64,000 bases of DNA. Source: Gautieria morchelliformis (Eukaryota > Basidiomycota > Agaricomycetes > Gomphales > Gomphaceae). The position numbers were made by a program, and so were the translations under genes. Shown here piece after piece: positions 44,850-57,420 of this stretch; position 1 is the first letter of the stretch; every line of letters starts with the position of its first letter. The notes below the pieces were generated by a model. That model did no database searches and was not told the origin of the DNA. It saw nothing but the letters and a program-made list of their open reading frames with translations. Location of the stretch: assembly GCA_015179125.1 (NCBI GenBank), contig WHVA01000477.1:1-64000 (forward strand). The letters run 5' to 3'.

Positions 44850-47800
44850 GGTACTGGGAGATAAATGGCGTAAAAGCCCACTGCCTGCTGGATAGCGGCA
44901 GCGAAGGGGTATTATTATCCCTGAATTCACGCGAGCTACAGGGATGAAGACATTCTCCCTGGAGCAGCCAATCGCGCTGCAGCTAGCCTGCATAGGCAGC
45001 CATTCCACAATCAACTATGGAATGAACACGACCATCAAATTTGGTCGTGAGACATACGACGAATATTTCGACGTAGCTAACGTCGAATATTACGATGCTA
45101 TCTTAGGGACACCGTTCCTGAGGAGATTCGGCATAACCCTGGACTTCTCGAGCCCAGGGACGATCTGCAAGGGGAACGAAACGATCCCCACGGGAAAGGT
45201 CTCGTTCGACGACGACGGATCGACGAACGAGGATAAGGGGCCACGGTGAGCGGGATCACTGGGCACCAAAGCCGAACCTGGCTCGTTGAAGCCAGGAGGA
45301 CGAGTCGCGGGACAACTCGTCCTCGAGCTCACCCTACAACCGTAGGGAGAGACGCTCTCACCTGACGGTGAAAGCGATGGGGAAGAGGAAAATGGTTCCA
45401 CGCGCCGCGGGACCTAATAGACGCATACAGCGCCTAATGGCTTCTAAGCCAACCACCACCATCATCCTCACGGATGATGATCTTCTGCCTCCGCGAGGAA
45501 TGGATGGAACGAATCACTGACCTAGTCAGTGGAATTCCATTAGAACTCCCGCCACTACGGGAGATCAATCATGAGATCAACCTCATCGATCCCAACAAGC
45601 ACATGCGGTATCGACTACCGAAATGCCCCAAAACTTCCGAGAGGAACTGTCGGCAAGATAGAACGATACACCACTGCAAAGTGGTGGATTCTGGCAGTCG
45701 CGCAGCAGGCTGTGCCCATGCTGTGTGTGCCGAAAAAGAAGGTACGTTGAGAACCGTCTTCGATCTGCGCCAGCAGAACGAGAACACGGTGAAGGACGTC
45801 ACGCCCTTCCGGATCAGGACATCATCCGCAGCGATATGGCTCGCTGTCGGTATAGAACAAAACTCGATATGTGGAAGCATATGAGCAGATCTGGATCCAT
45901 CCGGATCACGTAGCAAAGACTGCCTTTGCCACGATCCTTGGCACCTTTAGGAGCCAAGTGATACAGATGGGAGACTGTAACGCCCCATCTACGTTCCAAC
46001 GGCTGATGACAGCCATTTCCCGACTGCATAGGTCGCTCGTCCATGTATACATGGACGACATCTTCATATTCTCGCTCTCAATACAAGAGCATGAAGAGCA
46101 TCTATACATCGTCTTTGACAGACTGAGAAAAATCACCTTTTCTGAGCAAGAAAAAGGTGGACCTCTATTCCATCCGAATGGAGTGTCTCGGCCATATCAT
46201 CGATGGCCGAGGAGTACATGCCGACGAGGACAAGATGCAACGCATCCGCGAGTGGCGCAGGCCACGGACGTTCAACGACGTCCAGCGTTTCCTCGGGCTG
46301 GTACAGTATCTGGCACACTACATGCCAGATGTTAGCGCATATACCACCCCGCTATCGGGCTGTGCGCGTAATAACCGTCCATTCGAATGGACTCCATTAT
46401 TAGACAAATGCTGGCAAAGCATTAAGGCGTTGGCCTGTAAGGCCCCGATCCTGCGTCCAGTAGACGCTAGGTGCCCAGAGCCGATCTGGGTGATCACCGA
46501 CGGGTCAAAAGCCGGCGTCGGTGCGGTCTACGGCCAAGGTCCCGACTGGAAAACCTGTCGGCCTGCCGGCTTCTTGTCAAAGAAGTTCAGCGTTGCTCAG
46601 CAACACTACCAACTCACAGCACGAGACGATCGCGGTGCTCGAGGCTCTCATGAAATGGGAGGACAAACTGCTAGGGCGAAGGTTCACCCTCATCACAGAC
46701 CACAAAGGGCTCGAGTACTTCGAGACCCAGAAGAGCCTGTCTGACCGTCAGGTCAGATGGTGGGAGTTTCTCTCCCGGTTCAACTTCAACACCGTTCATG
46801 TTGACGGTGTAGAGAACAAGGTAGCGGACTGCCTGTCGCGCTACTACGAGAGCGACACGAGTGATGACAATCACCCGGACCACGTCTTCGTGAACGCAGA
46901 CGTGTGTTTAGACCCAGACGGTGAACTATTGCCCACCGACCGGTATATCAGCTGTGTACAGCAACGACGAGACGCTCTAAACGCCTCGCTGAGAAGACAG
47001 AGGCGAGAATAACGGAATCCGCTGCATTAAACGAGGGCTCACAAAGTCTGCAAGCGTCACCGCATCACGCACGATGACGACGATGACGTCAGAGTCATCG
47101 CCGCAGGAAATGATGGTGCACCCCTGCGCCGGATCGTCGAGCAGGGCATAGACCTGTCTAAGGTCCTATGAGACGCATACCACAAGGACGCCATGTTCTC
47201 AAAGATCATGGCGCACCTGGACACGCACCTGAGATTCAGGATCCGGGACGGGCTGATCTGGACAAAAAACCAGCTCAAAAGGGACGTCATCGCCGTCCCC
47301 CGCTCTGTTCTTCAAGGGGGAAGGAGACTGATCGAAATCATCATCGATCGGGCACATCAGATAGTCGGTCACTACGGCCATCTGAAGACTTCAAACTACG
47401 TTCGAAGGTCATATTGGTGGCCGGGCATGAGCCCGGACATAGAATCGTTCTGCACATCGTGCGCGAGATGTCAGATGACGAAAACCGGACCACAACGGCC
47501 CAAAGGCCTACTACACAGCCCACCCATCCTGGATAGGCCGTGGCAGTCGATTGGCATCGACTTCATGGGGCCCCTGCCCAAATCCAACGACTGTGACTAC
47601 CTGATGGTAGTCATTGACCGACTAACGTCGCTCGTTCACCTCGTACCAACCACGACGAGCGTGTCAGCCAAGGGAGTAGCCTGGCTGTTCCTGAAGGAGA
47701 TCGTTCGACTCCACGGAGTCCCCAACTCCATCGTCTCAGATAGAGACTCGAAGTTCATGTCGATCTTCTGGCGTGAACTACAGCGACTCATGGGGACTAA

Positions 47801-48548
47801 ACTCCTCATGTCAACTGCCTTCCATCCCCAAACGGATGGAGCCACTGAGCGGGCAAACCGCTTGATCGGTCAGATATTGCGTGCGGTTGTCAGAGATGAT
47901 CAGAAGGATTGGGCATTGAAATGCCCGATGGTTGAGGTCGCCCTCAACAGCAACGTCAGTGCGACCACAGGGTTCGCACCGTTCGAGCTGAACCACGGCT
48001 ATATGTCGCGGATAGACCTCCCCATAGCCGTGGACACCCCGTTCAAGGGGGTAGCCCGGTTCGCACATCAGGCAAAATGGAACCTGATGGCGGAACACGA
48101 TGCAATCATAGAGCATCGGGTGACGCAAACGTTTCATGCAAACAAGAAATGTATGGCGAGCGACAGGTACGCGGCCAACGACCACGTCTACCTCTTGACA
48201 CAGAACCTAACTCTCCCGAAAGGAAGAGCCAGAAAACTAGTCCCGCGGTACATCGGACCGTACCACATCATCAAGGCTCACAACGACGCCTCGACGGTGA
48301 CCCTTGATCTTCCCGACGAGCTGAAAAGCCGTCGCATTTCACCGGTCTTCCATTCCAGCCTTGTACGGCGATACGAGGCTAACAACGACGAATTATTCCC
48401 TCGTCGTGAGGCCAAGTCATTTTATGACTTCGGAGTGAATGACGACGAGGAGTGGCTTGTCGGAAGGGCTTTGGACGGGATGAGAATATACCCGAGGATC
48501 ACTTCGAGGGTTCTCAGAAACCTGAGGAAGAAGATGCCCTTTGTATGA
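44850..48548 (+). pseudogene. Element E pol remnant
   Basis: Aspartic protease motif HCLLDSGSEGVLLS (about 44880-44920), reverse transcriptase with VYMDDIFIFS (about 46045), RNase H (TDGSKAGVGAV near 46500; LITDHKGLEYFE near 46690) and tether VADCLSRYYE. The integrase follows: zinc segment about 47340-47480, core with IGIDFMGPLP near 47555 and HPQTDGATERAN near 47830, and GPY/F module VPRYIGPYHII near 48240. The last open frame runs on past the element into MFS transporter sequence and stops at 48548. It is a typical Gypsy pol, fossil. Confidence 0.85.
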
Positions 48549-49271
48549 CCCCGGCCGAGGAAAAGAAACTCTTACGGCGAATAGATCTATCGATTGTGCC
48601 ATATGCTTCACTGTGAGTCCCCTCTGCATGCGTCAGCTGAGTGGCACGCTCATATGTTATAGACTTTATTTGCTCAGTGAGCTTGCGGTCTTTAGCCCTA
48701 AACAAGGCATCTGAAATATCGTGGCAGGTTCCTTGGACCGCGTAAACGTCGGACAAGCACGACTAACAGGGCTTGAAAAGGACCTTCAGCTTCGTGGAAA
48801 TCAGGTGCACTGTGACACATGGAAGCAGGTTTATTGAGCTCATGCATTGCTTAGTATGACATAGCCTTGACAATCTTCTTTGTGTCATACGGCATGTAAG
48901 GCTTCATGCACCACAGTTTACATTCTTGTTTTACTCGCAATATGTCAGTTTCGAGCTCCCTAGCAATCTAGTCCTCAAGAAATTCAAACCTCCACGCTGG
49001 ATATGTTTCTTGATGGTATCGTGGGGGATTCTCCAAGTGTACGTGTTTTACCAATCGAAGCTAAAAAACCGACCCCGTTCATTATTTGTTTTCCCAGATG
49101 CATGGGTTTGGTGACTAATCACCGGAGCTTATACGCGACCAGATTTCTCTTGGGAATGTTTGAGGTGAAATACCCCTGCTTTACTGGCATTATATGTATG
49201 GCTCATCCCGCCTTTCAGTCTGGCTTATTCCCCGGTCTCAATTTCCTCTTTACAACCTGGTATACGCGTAA

Positions 49272-51371
49272 CATCAGGAAAAACCCGAAATTCTGGTAGC
49301 GACGCCTACCAGCACGTCGCGTCACGTGGTCTACCGTAGCCCACGTAGTCGTGCGCACGGCTGCGTAAGTCCACATAGTCCTCCGTGCTCAAACGTCCTT
49401 ATGTATCATATGTAAGATACATATCCGGGCCCTTTCTACCATAGACATCCCCTTTCTATGGTCGGCTAGAGTGCAAGTGCGTATCTACGGTAGAAATACA
49501 TGGCGCAGGTACACCTTCACAGGGAAGCAAGCTTCCTCTTGCCCACTTATATACACACTAATGCACTGCCCAGCTACACAGGGCGCAGGGTTCCTTTCGT
49601 GCGCTGATCTACGCAGCAAACACACTTGCCAGTGGAGCAGACCAGTCGCCGGCACACCGTATACGCTCCACACGACGTTCGTCTGTCCCATTCGCCCTCT
49701 GAGCCACCTCCTTGTCTCAGTGACGCGTCTATTGATGAGTGATTTTATACGCCGCAGGGACCACGGCCTTCGATCGCCGTGCTCCACTCTAACAGTCATG
49801 TGACTGGTTACCTCTAAGCTGCGTCGTTTCTTCTTCCTGACCACCACGACCGCACACCTGTTAGAGCATACTGACCTCAATGGCTCCAGTGACTAAACGG
49901 AAAGCTCTACAGGAGATCAATCTGACCCAACTCCCCACCCGTTCCACTGTGCCAAAGAAGTCCTCAACTCACAATGAATCAAGCTCGAGGACCTGTCCTT
50001 TGTTGGGCCCTGCACCAACCAAAACCATCACTACCAATCCCAGTTCACGCACTCGCCTGGCCGAAAAAGGACTTGAGTATCGTACGTACCATCTATCTTG
50101 AGATATTTGGGTAATATACCATGGGATGTTCCAGAAATCCAGGTAGAGGCCGACAAGCAATGACTTTCCCGTCAACTGGAACGTCGCCTTGCACGTGAGG
50201 AGCAAGCTCGAGCTCAAGAAGCCTTGAAAGTGGATGTCGCTGCTCTTAGGGATGAAGGCCTAGGGGACGAGGAAATAGATGAGTTCCTCAATGACCCGAA
50301 CGCGAATGATTCCGAGGACGAACCTGAGCCCCAGCCACATAAGCATTCCTGTGGCCCCAAATATCCCCTCATTTTTTTCCTTCGGTTAGGTTCCGGAAGG
50401 ATCCAGGCAAACGAGGTCCGTCATCCACATAATCCTTTTTTATTTTTATTTTTATTTGTTAATGCACTCACATTATCTAGTTTGCGTTCAAGGGCTTCTT
50501 TCCACCCAATTCGCGAGGCCACCATCGCATTGGTTTTCACCGTGGTACGTCCTAAACCCACGTGTCATACCATTGCCGCAACAATATTCTCGACCAGGTT
50601 GAGTATGCCATATACCAGTGGACGTCTGGCATCCATGTCAAGGGTAGCAACTTTACCGAGGTCAAATATGCCGAGGTTTACCGACGACACCTCAGCGGCC
50701 TTGAGGCGTGGCGCACGTACAGCGAAAGGTCTGGCCAGGCCCTGACGCGTCACCAGCAGCGCCTGCATGATCACAGACGGTGCATTTTTTTCCACCTGTT
50801 TATACCTGAACCATTGTCTTACTTCCTGTATCTTGTTACAGTGCGCATGCTGGATTCCCGAACATTGTCACAAACCCTCGAAAGCTGGCGTTCAATGCTG
50901 CCAAATTCGCTCGCGCCGCCCAGGCACTCGATGACGATGAGCACTCGGATAGTTAGAGGGCACTAGCTGCATCCTCGTTCCCGTGCAGAGCGCGTATAAA
51001 TATATGTAATCATTCCATTTTCCCAATCCCAATGACTGTATTATACCCAATCTGCGTGCCTACACCGGAATCCAAAGGCTGCGCTGCTGTTCTACACAAC
51101 TATATACGCCGTATGGGCATAGCTACACACAATATGCAGCCATGGGGAAATGCTACTGCCCCCTACGTCACCTCTCTAGTGCCCCGTAGCGGCTGTCCTC
51201 AGCGGAGTACAAATCCCTACGGAGCTTGGTGGCGTGCTACAGCGCACTACGTTGCGCTACGATGGCAGGTGGTCGGCTACGGAAGGCTACATGACAGGGG
51301 GGGTTGCTACGACGCTAACGGTGCTACGTGCGCTACGTAAAGCTAAGTAACACCCTCTTTTTTTCCTGATG
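49272..51371 (+). mobile_element. Unclassified TIR-bounded insertion carrying a multi-exon gene
   Basis: It interrupts the MFS gene exactly between codons for TWYTR and KELNGR. Left end CATCAGGAAAAA (49272-49283), right end TTTTTCCTGATG (51360-51371): 12-bp perfect terminal inverted repeats, with AA on each side (49270-49271 and 51372-51373) as the only possible target duplication. The subterminal regions are rich in CTACG/CGTAG words, most densely at 51100-51340 and also at 49310-49500. The length is 2,100 bp. The interior holds one gene-like reading (49880-50956) without any transposase motif that I recognise. It could be a non-autonomous element with a captured gene, or a new family. Confidence 0.6.
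49880..50956 (+). CDS. Unrecognised gene inside the TIR element
   Basis: Probable start ATG 49880 (context CTCAATGG). Exon 1 is basic and serine/threonine-rich (MAPVTKRKALQEINLTQLP). An intron GTACGT...CAG (about 50082-50142) follows. Exon 2 is a charged helix (RLAREEQARAQEALK, GLGDEEIDEFLNDPN, then an acidic SEDEPEP stretch). After further apparent introns come VSYHCRNNILDQVEYAIYQW, VKYAEVYRRHLSGLEAWR (about 50555-50745) and HAGFPNIVTNPRKLAF..AAQALDDDEHSDS, with the stop at 50954-50956. The blocks have ordinary protein composition and intron-like joins, so this is a gene rather than noise. One in-frame TGA in exon 2 (about 50160) suggests recent loss. I do not recognise the family. The charged, helical character would suit a DNA- or chromatin-associated protein, but that is a guess. 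Confidence 0.45.
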
Positions 51372-52920
51372 AAGGAGCTTAATGGCCGCGTCTCTATATT
51401 CTTTTCGGGAGCTACGCTCGCAGGTCAGAATCCTTGTCGCACCTTGTCGGAAAGCGTGGCTGACTGCCAATATGCGCTTTTGGAGGTCTACTTGCATTTG
51501 GGATTCGCCACATGGCGGGTGTAAGTGGTAAAAACGGCTGGGCGTGGATGTACGTATCCGCCCAAATAGTATGCTGAATCCAAGATGCTCACTGTATATC
51601 AGCTTCATCTTAGAGGGTTTACTAACCGTCATATGCGCCCTACCAGCATTATGGCTAGTTCAGGATTTTCCACAGTACAGCAATATCCTGAGCCCTCAGG
51701 AACGAGCGAAGTGGCTGCATCGCCTTAACATATCACAAGTGGCCACCAATGCTCCTCTCCCATTTAGCAAAGCACAGGTCGTGCGAGCGTTGACTGACTG
51801 GAAGACCTACGTCTACGGAGCCATATTGCTCTGTATGTTTTTCAAGTATTGCTCGCATTCCCATGATAGTAATCATCTGGGCACCCGTAGCCGTTGCGCA
51901 ACCATTTTACTCCCTTTCCTTGGTTGTCCCTTCTATCAGTAAGTTACCCCCGGCTTGTACGCAGATACCAACCAATCTTTCCCCGGAAGTTGCCGCGCTA
52001 GGCTTTACCAATGCCACTGCGAATCTTCTCTCGGCCGCGCCCTACACTATTGGTACAGCTGTCACCCTCTTGGTGGCCTATATCAGTGATCGGTACTCCA
52101 TAAGAGCCCCTGTGCTCATTGTGATGTAAGTCTGACTCCACTGCTGTAATCTTGCTGACCAGTCAAATACCTTCATCATATAACCACTTTCTTGGTTGCC
52201 CCTTGATCGGGATGCTATTCTGTATTGTCAGATACACCATCTTACTATGCGATGTATCCCCCGCTGCGAAATTTGTCGCCGTGTTCATCGCTGTCGCCGG
52301 TGTTAACCCCTCAATCCCAACTGCCATCACTTTCGTCGTGCGTATTTCTTTATTTGCCCGCCAGCCTGCTTCTTAATTCTTACCATTTTGTTAGGGTAAC
52401 AAGTATGTAAGGCAACGGTCTTTATGCATGGGAGATTAATATCAAGTACAGCTCCGGACCTATGTACACATGTGCAACTGTTATTGGTATGGTCTGGCCC
52501 CACCCCGTTTGTGGAAGTCTAACGAGGATTAAAGGGGTATTTTTCAGCATGGCGAATGCCGCAGGCATTATCTCCTCTAACGTGTATCCCACTGGAGATG
52601 CCCCTTGTTACATCCGCGGTCATGCTATAGCATTAGGGTTCTCGGTACCTACCGTTCTATCTTCCTGCTCGATCTCTATCCCTGATTGTTGTGTGTTTCT
52701 CTGACAGTGTTTGTCCATTGTGCTATGTGCCTTTATGACCTTCTATAACATGCGGGAAAATGCACGACGGGACATGGTATATGGCGTTCCTAATCCTGAC
52801 AGTAGCGATTGTAGTCCTTTATACGCCGACAATCCCATTCGATTGAAGAAATGGGGCCTGGAAGGCAAAAGTAAGGAGGAGATAATTGCACTTGGTGATC
52901 ATTCAAGTTCCTCATCGTGA

Positions 52921-53602
52921 CCAGTCTAACTTATACTTGTAATATCATGTACGGAAGATAATGATGGTGATCCCACCAGGGATCTACTTCAATGCATCGG
53001 TCACCATCCAACCGCTGCTTGGTAGAAAATCATCGCCTGCTCAGTGCTTATGCCATTGTTCACCGCCCATTTCCACGCCACGTCCTTGCTCACTTCTCCC
53101 TTTACGTAGCAAGTATGAGCTCGGTACTTGAACTTTGGGAGGTGAGGCACCTTCCGCCGCACCTGTGCCGCAGGTCTGGATCACCTGTATCTACATACCG
53201 CCCGCACAATGTCGGGATCGTCACAACCGTCCAACCCGCGCAACCTGCAAAAACAATGGCTACAACCGCTATAGCTGACCCAAGCACCCTAACCGCCACA
53301 ACCATCCGAATCCCCACGCCCTGTGGACATCAGCGGTCGGTTGGCGGCGCTGGAGGGCTCGAGGAACTGCTTCGCCATGGCCCATTTCGTCCACCATGCC
53401 AGTGTCATTCGCGCTGGCGTTATCGCAAATCACGTTGAGGATCTATCCACACGTCATGCTACATGTGAACGCCGTGCTCACAATAATAAAAGTCCTTCGG
53501 GTTAGCGTAGGGGCGCTTGGAGTGCCTGTCAAGGACGGTCTTCTCATTCCCACGTTCTCACCGCAGTTCCCTCGCACTGCCTCCTTCGTCCCCCATACCA
53601 CC
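52921..53602. other. No recognisable gene
   Basis: The spacer between the MFS remnant and the NLR-type gene. Plus-strand frames here lack family motifs. It would contain the promoter of the downstream gene, but no clear TATA box was found. Confidence 0.35.
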
Positions 53603-56600
53603 ATGGCCTCTAACTCCTCAATGGACCACAATGAGCAGGTCGCCAACGCTTTTCCTTGGCCCGGGCATGACGAAACACCGCCGATCGTAGAACCCTCTTT
53701 GCTACCCTCGAAGGTAAGCAAGGTTTATCCCAGCAGGCTAAAGAATCAACGAGACTGACTATCTGACGAATCTTCATGAATAGGTCGTATCGATGTCCAC
53801 TTCTGCTCTTGCTACAAGGGGAACGGCATCGAATCTAACCTCACGATGCAAACCGTTGAGCATCGAGGTACCGGGCTCAGGTTGCTTTCACTTGGTAATG
53901 TTTTGATGATTGTCATATAACACCTTCTGACTCCCTCAGCAGATGGCGGCGGCATCCGTGGCTTGTCCGAACTTATCATTCTGCAAGAAATCATGCAAAG
54001 AATCCAGCGCCAAGAAGGGCGACCCACGGTACCCCTTCCTTGCGAGTATTTCGACTTAATCTGCGGTACGAGTACAGGCGGGTAAGTTACTTGCTTAACG
54101 ATCACCCTCTCTCTCTCTAATATGGTCCATGCAGGCTCATAGCACTTATGCTGGGCCGCCTCCGCCTCCCCGTAGATAAGGCAATTGAAGCCTATGCCAA
54201 TTTCGCCTCAAAAGTGTTCTCGGAGAAGAAACTATTTTGGAAGGATGGAATGTTCAAGGCTAGCAATTTGGAGAAAGCTATTAAGGCGATCATCCAGGAA
54301 TCGACTGGCGACCCTAACGCACGCATGTTCGACCCAAGACCAAGCAGCGAAGTGTGCAAAACGTATGTTCACTTTGCCGCTCATTCTTGACTTGGTACAT
54401 ACCGGAGCCCACTGACCGGAGCCCAGTTTTGTCTGCGCGATGCCCGCAAATAATATAAGCACACCCCGCCTCTTTCGTACGTACACCGCAGACAAATATG
54501 AATCATTCGACTGCGCTATATAGGAGGCCGCTCGTGCCACGTCAGCTGCTCCTACCTTTTTCAAACAGATTTTCATCGGCATTCCACTTATGCGTGAATC
54601 CTTCGTCGATGGTGGCCTGGGTTGCAACAATCCTATCAAGCAAATCCTCAACGAGGCAGAACACATATTTCCACACCAACATATTGCTTGCGTCATTAGT
54701 ATCGGCACTGGACATGTCCCCACTGCCGGCCTGCCAGCACCTAGTCTGCATAACAATGTCATACCATTAGGTGTCATTGAGGCATTGAAGAAGATCACCA
54801 CGGAATGTGAGACAACAGCAGAGGAAATAGAGCGGCGTTTCAGATCTGCGCCTAATTTTTACTTTCGGTTCAATGTGGAGCAAGGATTGCAGAGTGTAAT
54901 GTTGGCACAGTGGGAAAAGCTACCAGAGGTGCAGACACACACATTGCAGCATCTTCAGCATGGAAAAGTAGATGAGATGGTAGCAGCTGCTGTCATTGCT
55001 CTCAGGGAGTCAGGGAGTGCCGGGAAGTGATAGCTGCCCAACACCTTAGTGCGTACAACTTGCAATGCCTCACAGCTGATGACATATGTTTTATGGTAGA
55101 CACTGTAGGTGCAGGCACTATTGGCCAGCTGTCAGGTAAGCATGGAGTTCCCCGTAAGGCTTGTCCTCCACCAACAAGCCGATTTACTGGGAGAGAAGAT
55201 ATCCTTTTGCAACTTGAGGGATATTTCTTCCCAGACCAGACATCCACTGTTAAAGAGGAACAGTGCATCTTTGTCTTATATGGACTTGGTGGGGCTGGAA
55301 AAACACAGATTGCATGGAGATTCATTGAAAGGTTTTATCAACAGTGGGGTGGTTTACCTGGGTCTGTTATGTTTGGACTAACTTGTGTTATGTTTAGTTT
55401 CTGGAGAGTCTATTATGTTGATGCAATTAGTGTGAGCACTATGGAGTCTCGCCTTTAAGATATTGCTCGGGAAGAGTGTATTGGTGAGACTGCCAAAGAT
55501 GCTCTTCTCTGGCTTGCTGGACAACACCAAGGATGGTTCCTCTTCATGGACAATGCTGATGACCATGACATAAACCTTCGAAAGTACTTCCCACCATGCA
55601 AGCATGGAAATATCATTGTGACAAGTCGCAATGTGGAGTGTTGTGTGCATGCACCCAGCTCCAACTGTCATGTGTCAAGTATGAATGCTGAAGAAGCTAT
55701 AGATTTGCTCCTTGTGTTTTCTAGAGTCAAAGATTCTGTAAAGAATCGTAGCCTGGCTTCTCTGATTGTCAAAGAACTTGGTTATCTTGCCCTAGCCATT
55801 GTACAATCTGGTGCCTATATCTCAAAGGGATGCAGCTTAAATGACTACCTGAAGATTTTCCAGAAGGATCGTGCTCAACTAATGAGCAAGCACTCAGTAC
55901 AAATGGTTGATGATTATCCATGGGCAGTATATGCAACATGGGAAATTAGTTTTAAAAGGCTAAGTCCCATAGCAGCAACCCTGCTACATCTGAGTGCATT
56001 TCTACACTGGAGGGAGATTTCCACAAGCACTTTTCAAACGGCTTCGCTGAGGGATCTTGATGGGCCATTTGATGATGCAAAACTATTTCTACATAACTTT
56101 CAAACCACAGATGGTGGCTGGAGTGATTTTCGATTTCAGGAGATCATTAATGAATTAGCTTCATACTCATTAATTAGTACTAATGAAGAAGACAGTACAT
56201 ATTTCCTTCATCCACTAGTACATGCCTGGGCTCGAGATAACCTAGAGGGGGAAGGACAGGAGAATAAGCAAAGGTGTACAATGCAGATACTACCACTTTC
56301 TATCCCAGATGAAGACAGTACAGAGGATTATGCTTTTAGGAGATCTCTCCTGCCTCATATCAATGAGCTTCATACAAAAGCTAAAGATGCAAACATGGCA
56401 GAAAGATTTGCAAAAGTGTTCCATGAGGCAGGACGATGGAAGGATGCTGAAGAGCTGGAGGTTCATGTCATGGAGGAAAGGAACAGGGTCCTTGGTGAGG
56501 AGCATCCTGACACCTTGAGGGTCATGGGCAGCCTTGCATCAACCTATCAGAATCAGGGCCGGTGGAAGGATGCTGAAGAGCTGGAGGTTCAAGTGATGGA

Positions 56601-57420
56601 GGCAAGGAAGAGTGTCCTTGGTGAGGAGCATCCTCACACCCTGATCACCATGGGCAACCTTGCCTCAACCTATAGGAATCAGGGCTGGTGGAAGGATGCT
56701 GAAGAACTGGAGGTTCAAGTGATGGAGGTAATGAAGAGGGTCCTTGGTGAAGAGCATCCTGACACCCTGACCGCCATGGGAAACCTTGCCTTAACCTATA
56801 GGAATCAGGGTTGGTGGAAGGATGCTGAAAAGCTGGAGGTTCATGTAATGGAGGCAAGGAAGAGGGTCCTTGGTGAGGAGCATCCTCAAACCCTGATCAC
56901 CATGGGAAACCTTGCCTCAACCTATAGGAATCAGGGTTGGTGGAAGGATGCTGAAGACCTGGAGGTTCAAGTGATGGAGGCAATGAAGAGGGTCCTTGGT
57001 GAGGAGCATCCTCACACCCTGACCACCATGGGAAACCTTGCCTTAACCTATAGGAATCAGGGCTGGTGGAAGGATGCTGAAGACCTGGAGGTTCAAGTGA
57101 TGGAGGCAATGAAGAGGGTCCTTGGTGAGGAGCATCCTCACACCCTGATCACCATGGGCAACCTTGCCTCAACCTATCAAAATCAGGGCCGGTGGAAGGA
57201 TGCTGAAGACCTGGAGGTTCAAGTGATGGATGCAATGAAGAGGGTCTTTGGTGAGGAGCATCCTCACACCCTGACTGCCATGGGCAACCTTGCCTCAACC
57301 TATCAAAATCAGGGCCGGTGGAAGGATGCTGAAGAGCTGGAGGTTCAAGTCATTGAGGCAAGGAAGAGGATCCTTGGTGAGGAGCATCCTGACACCCTGA
57401 GGGCCATGAGCAACCTATAG
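53603..57420 (+). pseudogene. Patatin-NB-ARC-TPR NLR-type gene (probably inactivated)
   Basis: A fungal STAND/NLR architecture: N-terminal patatin-like phospholipase, central nucleotide switch, C-terminal kinesin-light-chain TPRs, thought to act in non-self recognition and cell death. The ATG at 53603 has a strong context (ACCACCATGG), but exon 1 is tentative. Patatin: LSLDGGGIRGLSELI across an intron (about 53870-53970), nucleophile GTSTGG (about 54063-54080), VDGGLGCNNPIKQIL (54608-). Both catalytic residues are present. NB-ARC: YGLGGAGKTQIAW (about 55279-55317), WFLFMDNADD (about 55531-55560), IIVTSRN, ELGYLALAIVQSG. Eight TPR units follow, with the stop at 57418-57420. An intron probably lies at about 55346-55396. 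A one-base frame change is needed near 55015-55022, and a TAA at 55456-55458 sits where CAA (Q) would be expected. Either makes the full protein impossible unless it is a sequencing error or separate products are made. Confidence 0.82.

Larger units (their letters stand above)
40601..48479 (+). mobile_element. Ty3/Gypsy element E, broken
   Basis: The LTR begins TGTAAATAACC at 40601, directly after the LINE3 coding sequence. The leader is followed by gag (from about 40953), a CCHC knuckle (near 44412), protease, reverse transcriptase, RNase H and integrase up to about 48480, where sequence of an MFS transporter gene begins. No second LTR is recognised. Its gag holds a direct duplication of about 1.2 kb (41100-42300 against about 42360-43590). 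It is fossil, with many breaks, clearly older or faster-decayed than element B, and only distantly related to A and B. Confidence 0.85.
48480..52920 (+). pseudogene. Allantoate-permease-type MFS transporter (Dal5-like), decayed and interrupted
   Basis: The product would be a 12-helix plasma-membrane symporter of the anion:cation symporter family of MFS. Recognisable parts are the N-terminal motif TPAEEKKLLRRIDLSIVPY (48548-48604), a microexon reading YLL (about 48663-48675), then DRVNVGQARLTGLEKDLQL (about 48737-48792). PPRWICFLMVSWG and TRFLLGMFE follow (to about 49270). A 2.1-kb element (49272-51371) intervenes, after which come FFSGATLAG (51389-), FILEGLLTVICALPALWLVQDFP (about 51602-51675), WKTYVYGAI, SAAPYTIGTAVTLLVAYISDRYS, and the end NPIRLKKWGLEGKSKEEI before the stop at 52918-52920. 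Small introns separate the parts. One extra base near 48735 and frame changes near 52400 show decay. The 5' end merges with element E. Confidence 0.85.

Noticed and set aside
49272-51371. Helitron or LTR origin of the MFS insertion
   Set aside because: The ends are inverted repeats rather than TC...CTRR or TG...CA, and no direct 5-bp repeat flanks it.
48480-52920. Intact MFS transporter gene
   Set aside because: Interrupted by a 2.1-kb element, fused to a retroelement at its 5' end, and frame changes occur in several exons.
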